6,852 nucleotides of DNA from Roseovarius sp. (GCA_023260815.1 JALQUE010000350.1:1-6852); one strand, 5' to 3'; shown: positions 1 to 6,218, numbered from the stretch's first letter. Notes: a model not told the origin generated them from the letters alone. Numbers and translations: made by a program.

Positions 1-888
1 GAGGCGCGCCGCGAGGGCGCTTTTGCCATCCCGGGAGATGCGCACGAAGACCGGCCCAAAGTCAATGCGTGCGAAGTGTAGCCATTGCTCAAGTGCGTGG
101 ACGGGACAGGTCTGGTCGCTTGAGCCGCGCCCGACCTCAACCTCGCGCCACCCGGTCTTGGCGTTAAGCGTCAGCAGCGCGCCTTTGTCGAAGATCTCGA
201 GCCAGCCGCCGGAGTCCGGTGTATCATCCTTGTGTATGTCGAGGCTGACTACCTCCGACCGGCGCAGGCCGCCTGCATAGCCCATAAGCAAGATCGCCCG
301 GTCTCGAAGCCCGCGGAGATCGAAAGGAAGGGTGGCCACCATGGCCTGAATGTCCTCAGGCAAGATCGCTTCCTTCTGGACCGGCGGGCGCGCATGCTTG
401 CGTTTGATCCCGGCCAGAACGGTGGCGATGTGCCGGTCCTTGCGATCAAGAGTGAACCCGCGCTGCCTGTAGTTCCAGGCAAGCCCCGAGAGCCGGCGCT
501 CGATCGTGGAGACCAAAAGGGCAGGGGCCTTCCCGGTTGGTGCAGCCAGATCAGCCACATATAGTCCAATCATCTCGGGCAAGGGGGGCAGAGGTTCCGT
601 GCCTTTCAACCGGCACCAGCGGGTGAAGTGTTTCCAGTCGGCTGCATAGGCCTTGTTCGTGTTCACAGCTGACGAGGCCTCGGCATAGTCGCGGGCGGTC
701 TCGATCAGTCGGTTGAGTGCGCCGGAGCCGGCCACATGAGCGGGCAAAGCGATTGAGGCTCCGTCCCGAGAAGTTCTCTCGTTGCGCTCGTCACTGTTCG
801 GCGCGTCATACGACACTGAGCTCGAAATCTCTGCGTCCGACACGTCGGAATCCTCGATTTTGGTGCCGTTATTTGTGAGACTACCCAT
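1..888 (-). CDS. tyrosine-type site-specific recombinase/integrase, C-terminus cut by window edge
   Basis: Open from ATG at 888 to the window edge (296 residues), so the end is missing. An in-frame TAA two codons upstream supports this start, although no clear Shine-Dalgarno is present. Residues 1-50 are an acidic, Ser/Asn-rich, probably disordered extension. Residues 55-150 look like the SAM-like N-terminal core-binding domain (NKAYAADWKHFTRWC and following). From about 175 the catalytic domain begins with LPFDLRGLRDRAILLMGYAG, then GLRRSEV with the first catalytic Arg (R209), then the beta-hairpin Lys in NAKTGW (K244). The later HxxR, H/W and Tyr motifs would lie left of position 1 and cannot be checked. 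The family makes and rejoins staggered cuts at paired inverted arms. The gene is divergent from DUF1403-scpB and faces a dif-like palindrome at 905-944, its likely substrate or operator. Family assignment is firm; the biological role (resolution, integration or excision) is inferred. Confidence 0.88.
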   Translation of the reverse strand, partial: MGSLTNNGTKIEDSDVSDAEISSSVSYDAPNSDERNERTSRDGASIALPAHVAGSGALNRLIETARDYAEASSAVNTNKAYAADWKHFTRWCRLKGTEPLPPLPEMIGLYVADLAAPTGKAPALLVSTIERRLSGLAWNYRQRGFTLDRKDRHIATVLAGIKRKHARPPVQKEAILPEDIQAMVATLPFDLRGLRDRAILLMGYAGGLRRSEVVSLDIHKDDTPDSGGWLEIFDKGALLTLNAKTGWREVEVGRGSSDQTCPVHALEQWLHFARIDFGPVFVRISRDGKSALAARL

Positions 889-904
889 GCTTTAAGGCAT
901 ATCA

Positions 905-944
905 CTTTTACGTCCGATAACACAAGATTATTGGACACAGAAAG
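905..944. other. dif-like tyrosine-recombinase core site candidate
   Basis: Arms GTCCGATAA (912-920) and TTATTGGAC (928-936) are inverted repeats matching at 8 of 9 positions around the 7-bp spacer CACAAGA (921-927). Weaker symmetry continues outward (CTTTTAC on the left, ACAGAAAG on the right). Two inverted arms around a 6-8 bp spacer is the geometry of a tyrosine-recombinase core site, and the ATAA/TTAT inner ends resemble E. coli dif. It lies 24 bp upstream of the int start and overlaps int's candidate -10 box, so recombinase binding could also repress int. It could instead be a simple operator for a dimeric repressor. Confidence 0.5.
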
Positions 945-953
945 GCTTGGCAA
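925..953 (-). promoter_or_regulatory. candidate int promoter
   Basis: On the minus strand, a -35-like TTGCCA (948-953, 5 of 6 to consensus) stands 17 bp from TAATCT (925-930, 3 of 6 to consensus), which is 36 bp before the int ATG. The -10 overlaps the spacer and right arm of the dif-like palindrome, which would allow autoregulation. The match is modest and the call is from pattern alone. Confidence 0.3.
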
Positions 954-966
954 AGAGGGGCGGTTT

Positions 967-1010
967 CAACACTATATGGTAGTAATAAGCGCCGCCGCGA
1001 GATAGTGTTG
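967..1010. repeat. perfect 9-bp inverted repeat before the DUF1403 gene
   Basis: CAACACTAT (967-975) and ATAGTGTTG (1002-1010) are exact inverted copies separated by 26 nt, ending 4 nt before the DUF1403 start codon. It could be an operator for a dimer, an accessory recombinase-binding site, or an mRNA stem masking the start. No good Shine-Dalgarno is visible here, so the start region is unusual. A weak TTGGCA (947-952) lies 17 bp upstream of the left arm on the plus strand and could be part of the operon's promoter, with the arm itself (CACTAT) in the -10 position. Confidence 0.45.
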
Positions 1011-1014
1011 TGGC

Positions 1015-1899
1015 ATGACATATGTCCGGCCAACCTTCGACAGCGACCCTCTTAGCTTACCCCGGATGCCGCCCTGGGTCACCTCGGCACGCGCCGAAAC
1101 CCTTGAAGATGTGGCGTTTTTGTCGGGCGCAGCGCTGAGCCACCTGCATCTTGTGTTGGGGCGAGAGGCGGTCCCCCAAGCCTTGTTACGGGATCGGCTG
1201 GCGCTGCGCGCAGCGGAGGCTTGTGTCGCGTTTTCGGGCCGGCCGGAGCGGGCAGGGGAGCTGCGCGACGTGGTGCATCTGCTGTGCCCCGGCGACCTGC
1301 CCGGCCCGGCAGGCGAAACCTGTCTGGCGTGGCGTCGCGCCACGGAAAGGCCGGTGACCGTGAAAGCTCTGGTCCGGGCGCTGCCTGAACTTCACGGTGA
1401 TCAGATCGCGAGTTGGCTCGATGCCGGGCAGGGGGCACCGGTCAGTCGCGCGGCAATGGTGCTGGAGACGGTACTAAACGATGCCCCCCGTACCGAGGTG
1501 CCCGCGCTCGTCCTTGCTGACGCGACCCTCGCTCAGGCGCTTGCTTGGGATCATGTCGTGCCGCTTCTGGCCACAGGCCTGAAACGCGCCGAGATACGCA
1601 AGCGAGGCGAAGACCTACGTTCGGCTTGTCATCGTGCGCTCGTCTCATCGGCGGTCGATGCCGTGCGTCTCTCAACTGACCTCGCGCGGCGGGCAGCGCA
1701 TCTCAAAGCGGTCGCGCCGAAGCTGCGCGCCAAAGGCGCGGAGGCCGCCGTCGCGATGTTTCTGACCCAAGATGCCGTCGCGCCTGCGGCCCTGCCACTA
1801 CCGGACCGGTCCGCACGGCGGCTCTGTGACCGGTTGGTCGATCTCGGCGCGGTGCGCGAGCTGACCGGCCGCGACACGTTCCGGCTCTACGGGATCTGA
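1015..1899 (+). CDS. DUF1403 family protein
   Basis: A 294-residue protein recognised as DUF1403 from its conserved core: FLSGAALSHLHLVL near residue 36, the segment around RLALRAAEACVAFSGRPERA, and the C-terminal stretch LVDLGAVRELTGRDTFRLYG. The family is largely alphaproteobacterial, often plasmid- or element-borne, about 300 residues long and without an established function. The sequence is Ala/Leu/Arg-rich and predicted helical, with no signal peptide, membrane segment or recognisable catalytic motif. The last 30 residues read like the end of a winged helix, so DNA binding is possible but inferred. The start is ATG 1015, with no strong ribosome-binding site and an inverted repeat just upstream. 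The stop is 3 nt before scpB, so the two are almost certainly one operon, divergent from int. I recall DUF1403 and ScpB as frequent neighbours in alphaproteobacteria, but this was not checked. Confidence 0.82.
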   Translation: MTYVRPTFDSDPLSLPRMPPWVTSARAETLEDVAFLSGAALSHLHLVLGREAVPQALLRDRLALRAAEACVAFSGRPERAGELRDVVHLLCPGDLPGPAGETCLAWRRATERPVTVKALVRALPELHGDQIASWLDAGQGAPVSRAAMVLETVLNDAPRTEVPALVLADATLAQALAWDHVVPLLATGLKRAEIRKRGEDLRSACHRALVSSAVDAVRLSTDLARRAAHLKAVAPKLRAKGAEAAVAMFLTQDAVAPAALPLPDRSARRLCDRLVDLGAVRELTGRDTFRLYGI

Positions 1900-1902
1900 G
1901 CG

Positions 1903-2502
1903 ATGGCCAAGGATCGCGCCGACACTGACTTCGATCGGGAACTGAACGATCTGCCAACCGAATTGCGCTGGCGCGAATGGATGCGGCGGATTGAAGCCGT
2001 TCTCTTCGCCAGTGCATCGCCGGTCCCGCGCGAGGACCTGGCTCGGGTGGTAGGGCAGGGAGCTTCGGTCGATCTGTTGGTCGAAGACCTGGTCGCCGAT
2101 CTCGAAGGACGATCCTTCGAAGTGGCGCAGGTGGCCGGCGGCTGGATGTTGCGCACGCGGCCCACCTACGCCCCGGCGATCCGGACCGCCGCTGATATAG
2201 GCGAACAGGACCTCGGTCTGCGCGAGTACGATGTCGCTGTCCTGGCCGCTATCGCCTACCACCAGCCGATCACACGGGACGGCCTGAAAGACATCTTCGG
2301 CAAAGAGATCAGCCGCGACCTGATCGGAAGATTGCATGCGCGTGGATTGATCGTCAGCGGGCCGCGGTCGCCGCGGCGCGGGGCACCCTATACCTATGTG
2401 ACGACCGAGCGGTTCCTGATCGCCTTCGATCTGGAGTCGCTGCAGGACCTGCCCGATCGGGAGCAGATGGAGGATGCAGGGGTCATCAATTCGCAGGCAT
2501 AG
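1903..2502 (+). CDS. scpB: SMC-Scp complex subunit ScpB-like protein (orphan, element-borne)
   Basis: A 199-residue protein with the ScpB layout. The first winged helix (about 27-95) starts with MRRIEAVLFASASPVPREDLA, the classic ScpB opening. The second (about 105-180) contains LAAIAYHQPITRD, then RDLIGRLHARGLI, then APYTYVTTERFLIAFDLESL followed by DLPD. ScpB normally dimerises and binds ScpA to form the kleisin part of the SMC condensin complex that compacts and segregates chromosomes. No scpA or smc is present here, so this copy either works with host SMC-ScpA or has been recruited to another task such as assisting the neighbouring recombinase. Start choice: ATG 1903 is 3 nt after the DUF1403 stop. 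Met27 (1981) is an alternative start, and residues 1-26 form an acidic leader outside the domain. The 3' end overlaps the convergent tniQ 3' end by 17 bp, leaving no terminator. Confidence 0.83.
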   Translation: MAKDRADTDFDRELNDLPTELRWREWMRRIEAVLFASASPVPREDLARVVGQGASVDLLVEDLVADLEGRSFEVAQVAGGWMLRTRPTYAPAIRTAADIGEQDLGLREYDVAVLAAIAYHQPITRDGLKDIFGKEISRDLIGRLHARGLIVSGPRSPRRGAPYTYVTTERFLIAFDLESLQDLPDREQMEDAGVINSQA

Positions 2503-3520
2503 CCGTTGCCAATGATGTGCGGCGGTTTGAATGTAGGCGACCGATGACCTGCTGTAAGTCCGCCAAATCAGGAAGTCTGGAGCGCGTCTTTGATCCCGGT
2601 GTTATCTGTGACGTGATCTCTGCCCTCAATGACGCCACCAAGTCGGAATGCTTGGGCGCAGCCAGTGCAGTGCGGGTCCAGAGATCAATTGCAGGATGCA
2701 CGGAACGTTTTTGGAGGTGCGTCATTCTATCGGCCAACTGGCGGAACAATACGTAGCGGACCCGGTGCGGCAAGCGCGAAATTGACGTCGGCTCGCCATT
2801 GAATGTGAAACAAGCCGCTCCGAGCATGGCGGGCAGGGATATCTTTCCATGCCGTCCATGTCCCGCAACATGCAGTCGAAGCAAATCGTCGATGAGCCGT
2901 TCGAGACGCTGCACATCGTACTCGGCGGGCAGGGTGGGTTTTCGGAGATCAGCATCACACCAGACGCAGAAATGTTGCGGCAGAAGCCGGTTTTGTCGAG
3001 CAGGCGCAATGCCGCCGCCGCAGGCAGGGCAGTGATCGCGCAAGCGGCATCCATGCAGAAAGCAGGAAACGCCCGTCGCCAGGCTCCAGCCGCGCCGGAA
3101 GAACGGTGCGCGATCCTCTTTCAGGCATGCCGGGCAATATTGCAGGCGATTGATCGATGACGCCGATGTGCGGGCGCTCCCAGATCCAATGATCTGCCGC
3201 ACACGCAACCCGGCCAGTGGGTCGCGGCTCAAAGCGAGGCCATCAATGTCCTCGGCAGGCAACCGCGTTCGCTCGACCAGAAAATTGAGGACCGGTCCGG
3301 GAAGATTTCGGTCAAGCTTCGCAGACCAATCTCCACCTGCGACATCCAGAACCCGCCCAAAATATTGAGGTGGAACTCCATTGGCCATGGCCAGCCGATG
3401 CAGCCAGCTCGACAGCAGCTCTCCGGGTGCCGGTGGAACGACGCCGGGCCAGCCTTGCCCCACCTCATTGCCGTAGTCGCGCGCAGGTGTGACTGTGATC
3501 TCGGACGCAGACTGGGTCAC
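2486..3520 (-). CDS. tniQ: TniQ family transposition protein
   Basis: A 344-residue TniQ. The family opening appears at residues 24-46 (GWPGVVPPAPGELLSSWLHR and following). Zinc-binding pairs follow: CPAC (C129, C132), CFLHGC (C153, H156), CPAC (C164, C167) and CVWC (C185, C188). The C-terminal half is helical and poorly conserved. TniQ proteins, relatives of Tn7 TnsD, link target choice or DNA recognition to the AAA+ regulator. In Tn5053 tniQ is needed for transposition. The start is GTG at 3520, overlapping the tniB stop (GTGA), which implies translational coupling. The protein is shorter than the roughly 400-residue Tn5053 TniQ, mainly at the C-terminus. Its stop lies inside the last codons of scpB on the opposite strand. 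No CRISPR array accompanies it, so nothing suggests RNA-guided targeting. Confidence 0.87.
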   Translation of the reverse strand: MTQSASEITVTPARDYGNEVGQGWPGVVPPAPGELLSSWLHRLAMANGVPPQYFGRVLDVAGGDWSAKLDRNLPGPVLNFLVERTRLPAEDIDGLALSRDPLAGLRVRQIIGSGSARTSASSINRLQYCPACLKEDRAPFFRRGWSLATGVSCFLHGCRLRDHCPACGGGIAPARQNRLLPQHFCVWCDADLRKPTLPAEYDVQRLERLIDDLLRLHVAGHGRHGKISLPAMLGAACFTFNGEPTSISRLPHRVRYVLFRQLADRMTHLQKRSVHPAIDLWTRTALAAPKHSDLVASLRAEITSQITPGSKTRSRLPDLADLQQVIGRLHSNRRTSLATAMPAN

Positions 3521-4398
3521 ATCATTTCGCGGCGCAAAGGCGCATTTCGGCGTTTCGACAGGGGCGTGTAACCAAGAGAGGTGATGGTCGCTTCAGAGAT
3601 GTACTCCTCGCCGTTCCTTATCGCTGTGATAGCCGCGCTGCTTACGATATCGACGACCTCTCCGATCAAGCCCTCTGACAATTCATGGATGATCTCAGCC
3701 AGTGACGGTCGCGACAGGTCCGAGGCGCGGGCGAGAGGCATGCTGGTTTCAAGACTATCGAGGAGCGTCGCGAAATCCTCGTCATACGCCCATCTGGGAA
3801 CAGGGATCGTATCGAACCGCGATCCCATTTCCTCGGTGTCGTGTACCGCGTCATAGACCGCAACCTCGCCGACCAGTACGGGCGAGATGTCGTGGACACG
3901 TGCGATACGGCGCAGGAACGAAAAGATAGCTTTCACGTCCTGTCGGCGCCCTCGAAGGGCGCTGTGAAACTCATCGAAGATGAGCAGGCGAGGTTTCAAG
4001 TTGTCCAGCAAATGATCCACCTGCTCGCCCGCGCGCGACAGGCTGCGCCAACCAGATGCCTGAGGCGCGCGCAACCCGGCAAGAATGCTGGCATAGAAGT
4101 GAGACAGCCCGGCACCTTCTCGGGTCTGGATCACCCAGATCCTTTGACGTTCTGACTGACGCAAATGTTCAATCGCGAAGCGTTCGGCGATCATCGTCTT
4201 GCCATTATGATAGGGGCCCGTCAGCAAGAGCCCTCTGGGGCGCAATGTTACTGGCCGATCAAGCAGCAGACGCATGGCGTTATGGGCGCGACTTGCCACC
4301 GGATGGCTGATCCAACGGGCCGTACGGATATGGGCGATGCGGCACGCGTCACCGGCATCGAGAAGTGATGCGGCGGAGTCCAAGAGGTGATCCGTCAT
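3517..4398 (-). CDS. tniB: TniB family AAA+ ATPase (transposition regulator)
   Basis: A 293-residue AAA+ protein. The Walker A is GPYHNGKT (residues 61-68, K67), the Walker B is LLIFDE (138-143, D142 and E143), followed by a sensor-like PVLVGE (about 173-178) and SRFDTIPVPRW (about 193-203), which carries a likely arginine finger. TniB, like Tn7 TnsC and MuB, binds DNA in an ATP-dependent way, marks the target and activates the transposase. Start choice: ATG 4398 is 1 nt after the tniA stop and has GAGG upstream in the tniA tail. The frame stays open to an ATG at 4512, but that would add 38 Arg-rich residues overlapping tniA and lacking family character. The 3' end overlaps tniQ by 4 nt. The Walker A differs from the SNNGKT form common in the family but keeps the Lys and Thr needed for ATP binding. 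Confidence 0.9.
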   Translation of the reverse strand: MTDHLLDSAASLLDAGDACRIAHIRTARWISHPVASRAHNAMRLLLDRPVTLRPRGLLLTGPYHNGKTMIAERFAIEHLRQSERQRIWVIQTREGAGLSHFYASILAGLRAPQASGWRSLSRAGEQVDHLLDNLKPRLLIFDEFHSALRGRRQDVKAIFSFLRRIARVHDISPVLVGEVAVYDAVHDTEEMGSRFDTIPVPRWAYDEDFATLLDSLETSMPLARASDLSRPSLAEIIHELSEGLIGEVVDIVSSAAITAIRNGEEYISEATITSLGYTPLSKRRNAPLRREMM

Positions 4399-4399
4399 T

Positions 4400-6034
4400 T
4401 CACCAATCCTCAACCGGAAAGACGCGGCGCGGGCGCTCAGGGTCAGGCGCTTTCCGGATTGGTGTCGGGGCAGGAGTGAGGCTCTGGTAGGGTTTCGGCG
4501 CATGAGCCGCATGCCTGGCCCGTGCGACGTCCTTCAGCCTTTGCTTCTTCGTTGCCGAGGCTTCCACGGTCGCCGCGATTTCGCGGCGGATCGCGGTCTT
4601 CTCCTCGATCGGACGTCGGCCGGTTTCGCGCGCTCGGTTTCTCTCGGCCCTATGCTGCCAGAGGGTGACCGCCTCAAGCAGTCCATCCCGCCGCGCCACA
4701 GGGCGCCAAGTTCCTGTATCGGGATCCTTGATGTAGATGTGGCTCATGTCCCGAGGATCATAACGAACATCGAGAGCATCCAATCGATCACGGCGGGCGA
4801 CCAATGGGCCCAGCCATGGATCGAAATAGTCGTTGGCAAACAGGCTGACACCTTGAGGTGAAATCCTGCGTGTCTTGTTCGGGAGAAAGCTGAGCAGAAC
4901 GTCGAAAGGGTTGTCCTCCGGGCCATCCGGCTGACGGCATTTTAGCTCCCATTCCCTGACCGGGACCGTCAGCTTGCGTTCATTCTGGCTAAGATTGTGA
5001 TCGATAATCGCCAGCGCGATACAGCGTTCAAGGTCTGCAAAGTTGAGCCTCGCACGGTCTGCAGACAGGTACTCACCCCGATCCGCGATGGAACGCCCGG
5101 TCTTGCCAGGCAGGGAGCGCAGCACCGTATTCACCTTGCCGAGAAGCCGCTCGACAACCCCGCCACGATGGACGGTCCCCTTGTTCCGGCTTTGAATTGC
5201 AATGCCGTAATCAGCACATCCCCGGATGAAACTGGTGCTTCTGAATTCCATGGCGGAATCCACGACGATCTTCTTCGGGCGACCAAACATCGGCCAGGAA
5301 TGATTGATGTCGCGCGCTGCCAGCCAGTCCTCCTTGCGGCACATCGCCTGCGCAAGACAGAGGGCGACCGACAGGCGTGAGGGCTGCTCAAGGGTCAGGC
5401 AGAAGCCAATAATCGCGCTTGTTGCAACATCGGCTGCGATCGTGAGATAGGGGCGTCCGACATAGATGCCCTGACCATCAATGACTTCCACAAACTGGAT
5501 GTCGGCGGGGGTGTGGTCTATCTGGACGACATCGAGTGCGTGTTTGGCCCGGATATAGCCCGGGCGGGGTTTCAGGCGCCGCAGGTTTTTCCCTCCTGAA
5601 TGTCGTCGTCGTGCAATCTCCTCGGGCGTGAACAGCCGTGGGATACGCTTGGAAACAGTGACATAGGTGGGCGGATCAAGACCCTCGCTGACACACCGGG
5701 TGCGGATTTCATCGACAATCGGCGCAAGGTCCGGTTGCTCGGGCTGAAGCCACATCTCCCGAAGGGTTGCCGAAATGATCTCCTCAACAACCGGGCTGAT
5801 CCTTGCGCGCCTCGCCCCACCTGTCCTTGGCAGCAACGAAGAAACCCGGCGATCAGTGCGGTATCGGCGCAGGTGGTTGTAGACTTGGCGCGTCGAGAGA
5901 CGCAATTCGGATGCGGCGCGAGAAACCGCGGTACGCACAGGCTCTTGCCCGTCCAGAATGCGATCCAGCTCTCGCGCGATACGCGTTGCCTTGGACCAAG
6001 CCTCGTCAGACGCCTCGTTTTCGCGCAGCGTCAT
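4400..6034 (-). CDS. tniA: TniA family DDE transposase (Mu/TnsB-like)
   Basis: A 544-residue transposase, close to the usual TniA length of about 560. The N-terminal helix-turn-helix lies near 36-58 (AASELRLSTRQVYNHLRRYR). The RNase H-like catalytic core contains D173 (in VVQIDHTPAD), D259 (IVVDSAMEF) and E295 (GGVVERLLGK). The 35 residues between the last two give the DD(35)E signature. A small beta-barrel of the Mu-transposase C-terminal type lies around 385-450 (VRYDPRDMSHIYIKD and following). A basic, proline-rich tail ends in FPVEDW; in TnsB/MuA relatives the tail contacts the ATPase. It cuts and joins transposon ends. An in-frame TAG 10 codons upstream and GGAG 10 nt before the ATG support the start. 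It is the first gene of tniABQ. A TAGAAT box (6149-6154, minus strand) may belong to its promoter, but no convincing -35 was found. All catalytic residues are intact. Confidence 0.93.
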   Translation of the reverse strand: MTLRENEASDEAWSKATRIARELDRILDGQEPVRTAVSRAASELRLSTRQVYNHLRRYRTDRRVSSLLPRTGGARRARISPVVEEIISATLREMWLQPEQPDLAPIVDEIRTRCVSEGLDPPTYVTVSKRIPRLFTPEEIARRRHSGGKNLRRLKPRPGYIRAKHALDVVQIDHTPADIQFVEVIDGQGIYVGRPYLTIAADVATSAIIGFCLTLEQPSRLSVALCLAQAMCRKEDWLAARDINHSWPMFGRPKKIVVDSAMEFRSTSFIRGCADYGIAIQSRNKGTVHRGGVVERLLGKVNTVLRSLPGKTGRSIADRGEYLSADRARLNFADLERCIALAIIDHNLSQNERKLTVPVREWELKCRQPDGPEDNPFDVLLSFLPNKTRRISPQGVSLFANDYFDPWLGPLVARRDRLDALDVRYDPRDMSHIYIKDPDTGTWRPVARRDGLLEAVTLWQHRAERNRARETGRRPIEEKTAIRREIAATVEASATKKQRLKDVARARHAAHAPKPYQSLTPAPTPIRKAPDPERPRRVFPVEDW

Positions 6035-6088
6035 GAACCCGCCGCTCCACGGTTTCTAAACCCCATCTTCTGCCCCATGTTCTCGCTT

Positions 6089-6127
6089 ATTGAAACGCGA
6101 GCTAAAAATTGAAATCGAAACGTAAAA
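6089..6127. repeat. tandem ~20-bp repeats, candidate TniA-binding sites
   Basis: ATTGAAACGCGAGCTAAAA (6089-6107) is followed directly by ATTGAAATCGAAACGTAAAA (6108-6127). They share ATTGAAA at the left and TAAAA at the right. A related GAAACGGCAAA lies at 6181-6191. Tn7- and Tn5053-type ends carry several transposase-binding repeats of about 20 bp inside the terminus, and these are in the expected place between the terminus and tniA. The region is AT-rich, so some similarity may be chance. Confidence 0.45.
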
Positions 6128-6177
6128 TATCGCGTCGGATTACGCCTCATTCTACTGGAATCCTGTAAGAACTTTTT

Positions 6178-6203
6178 GATGAAACGGCAAAGCAATTGCG
6201 ACA
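6178..6203 (-). repeat. putative terminal sequence of the tni transposon
   Basis: Read from outside inward (minus strand from 6203), this begins TGTCGCAATTGC and continues through TTTGCCGTTTCATC. A TGTC start fits Tn5053/Tn402 and Tn7-like ends (TGT...ACA). The site lies about 170 bp from the tniA start, and a CGTTTC-type motif sits 17 bp inside. The next five bases outward, CTGGG (6204-6208), would be one copy of the expected target duplication. The partner end is outside the window, so the exact edge is inferred. Confidence 0.45.
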
Positions 6204-6205
6204 CT

Positions 6206-6213
6206 GGGGGAGG
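6206..6213 (+). promoter_or_regulatory. strong ribosome-binding site of the GntR gene
   Basis: GGGGGAGG lies 5 nt before ATG 6219 and is the best Shine-Dalgarno match in the window. It fixes the GntR start. It begins 2 bp outside the putative transposon edge, so an insertion there would keep translation signals but detach the gene from its original promoter. Confidence 0.7.
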
Positions 6214-6218
6214 CGTCC

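Larger units (their letters stand above)
1..6203. mobile_element. Tn5053/Tn7-like tni transposon (one end in window)
   Basis: Seen: a tniA-tniB-tniQ operon sits next to a recombinase gene, a DUF1403 gene and scpB without a gap. A terminus-like sequence lies at about 6178-6203, directly upstream of tniA, where this family normally has its tniA-side end. Known: Tn5053/Tn402 elements carry tniABQ plus a serine resolvase tniR and a res site, have TGT...ACA ends, and make 5-bp target duplications. Inferred: the element spans from 6203 leftward past position 1. scpB and tniQ overlap at their 3' ends, so no boundary can lie between them. No serine resolvase is present, and a tyrosine recombinase with a dif-like site stands in that place. 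The other end and the target duplication are not visible, so the left extent is unproven. An old, rearranged composite is the alternative. Confidence 0.55.

Noticed and set aside
232..564. Plus-strand open frame opposite int
   Set aside because: The minus strand encodes a recombinase with catalytic motifs throughout this stretch.
889..1014. Second transposon terminus in the int-DUF1403 gap
   Set aside because: No TGTCGCAATTGC-like sequence or CTGGG-flanked repeat occurs there; the gap is explained by the two inverted repeats and promoters.
1798..2337. 179-residue minus-strand open frame opposite DUF1403/scpB
   Set aside because: It runs across two well-supported plus-strand genes and shows no recognisable domain.
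4399..4512. Longer tniB with 38 extra N-terminal residues starting at 4512
   Set aside because: The extension overlaps tniA, is Arg-rich without family similarity, and the ATG at 4398 has a coupled position and GAGG upstream.
6082..6101. Short hairpin CTCGC...GCGAG
   Set aside because: The 5-bp stem has no poly-T tail and lies inside the repeat array near the transposon end; probably chance.
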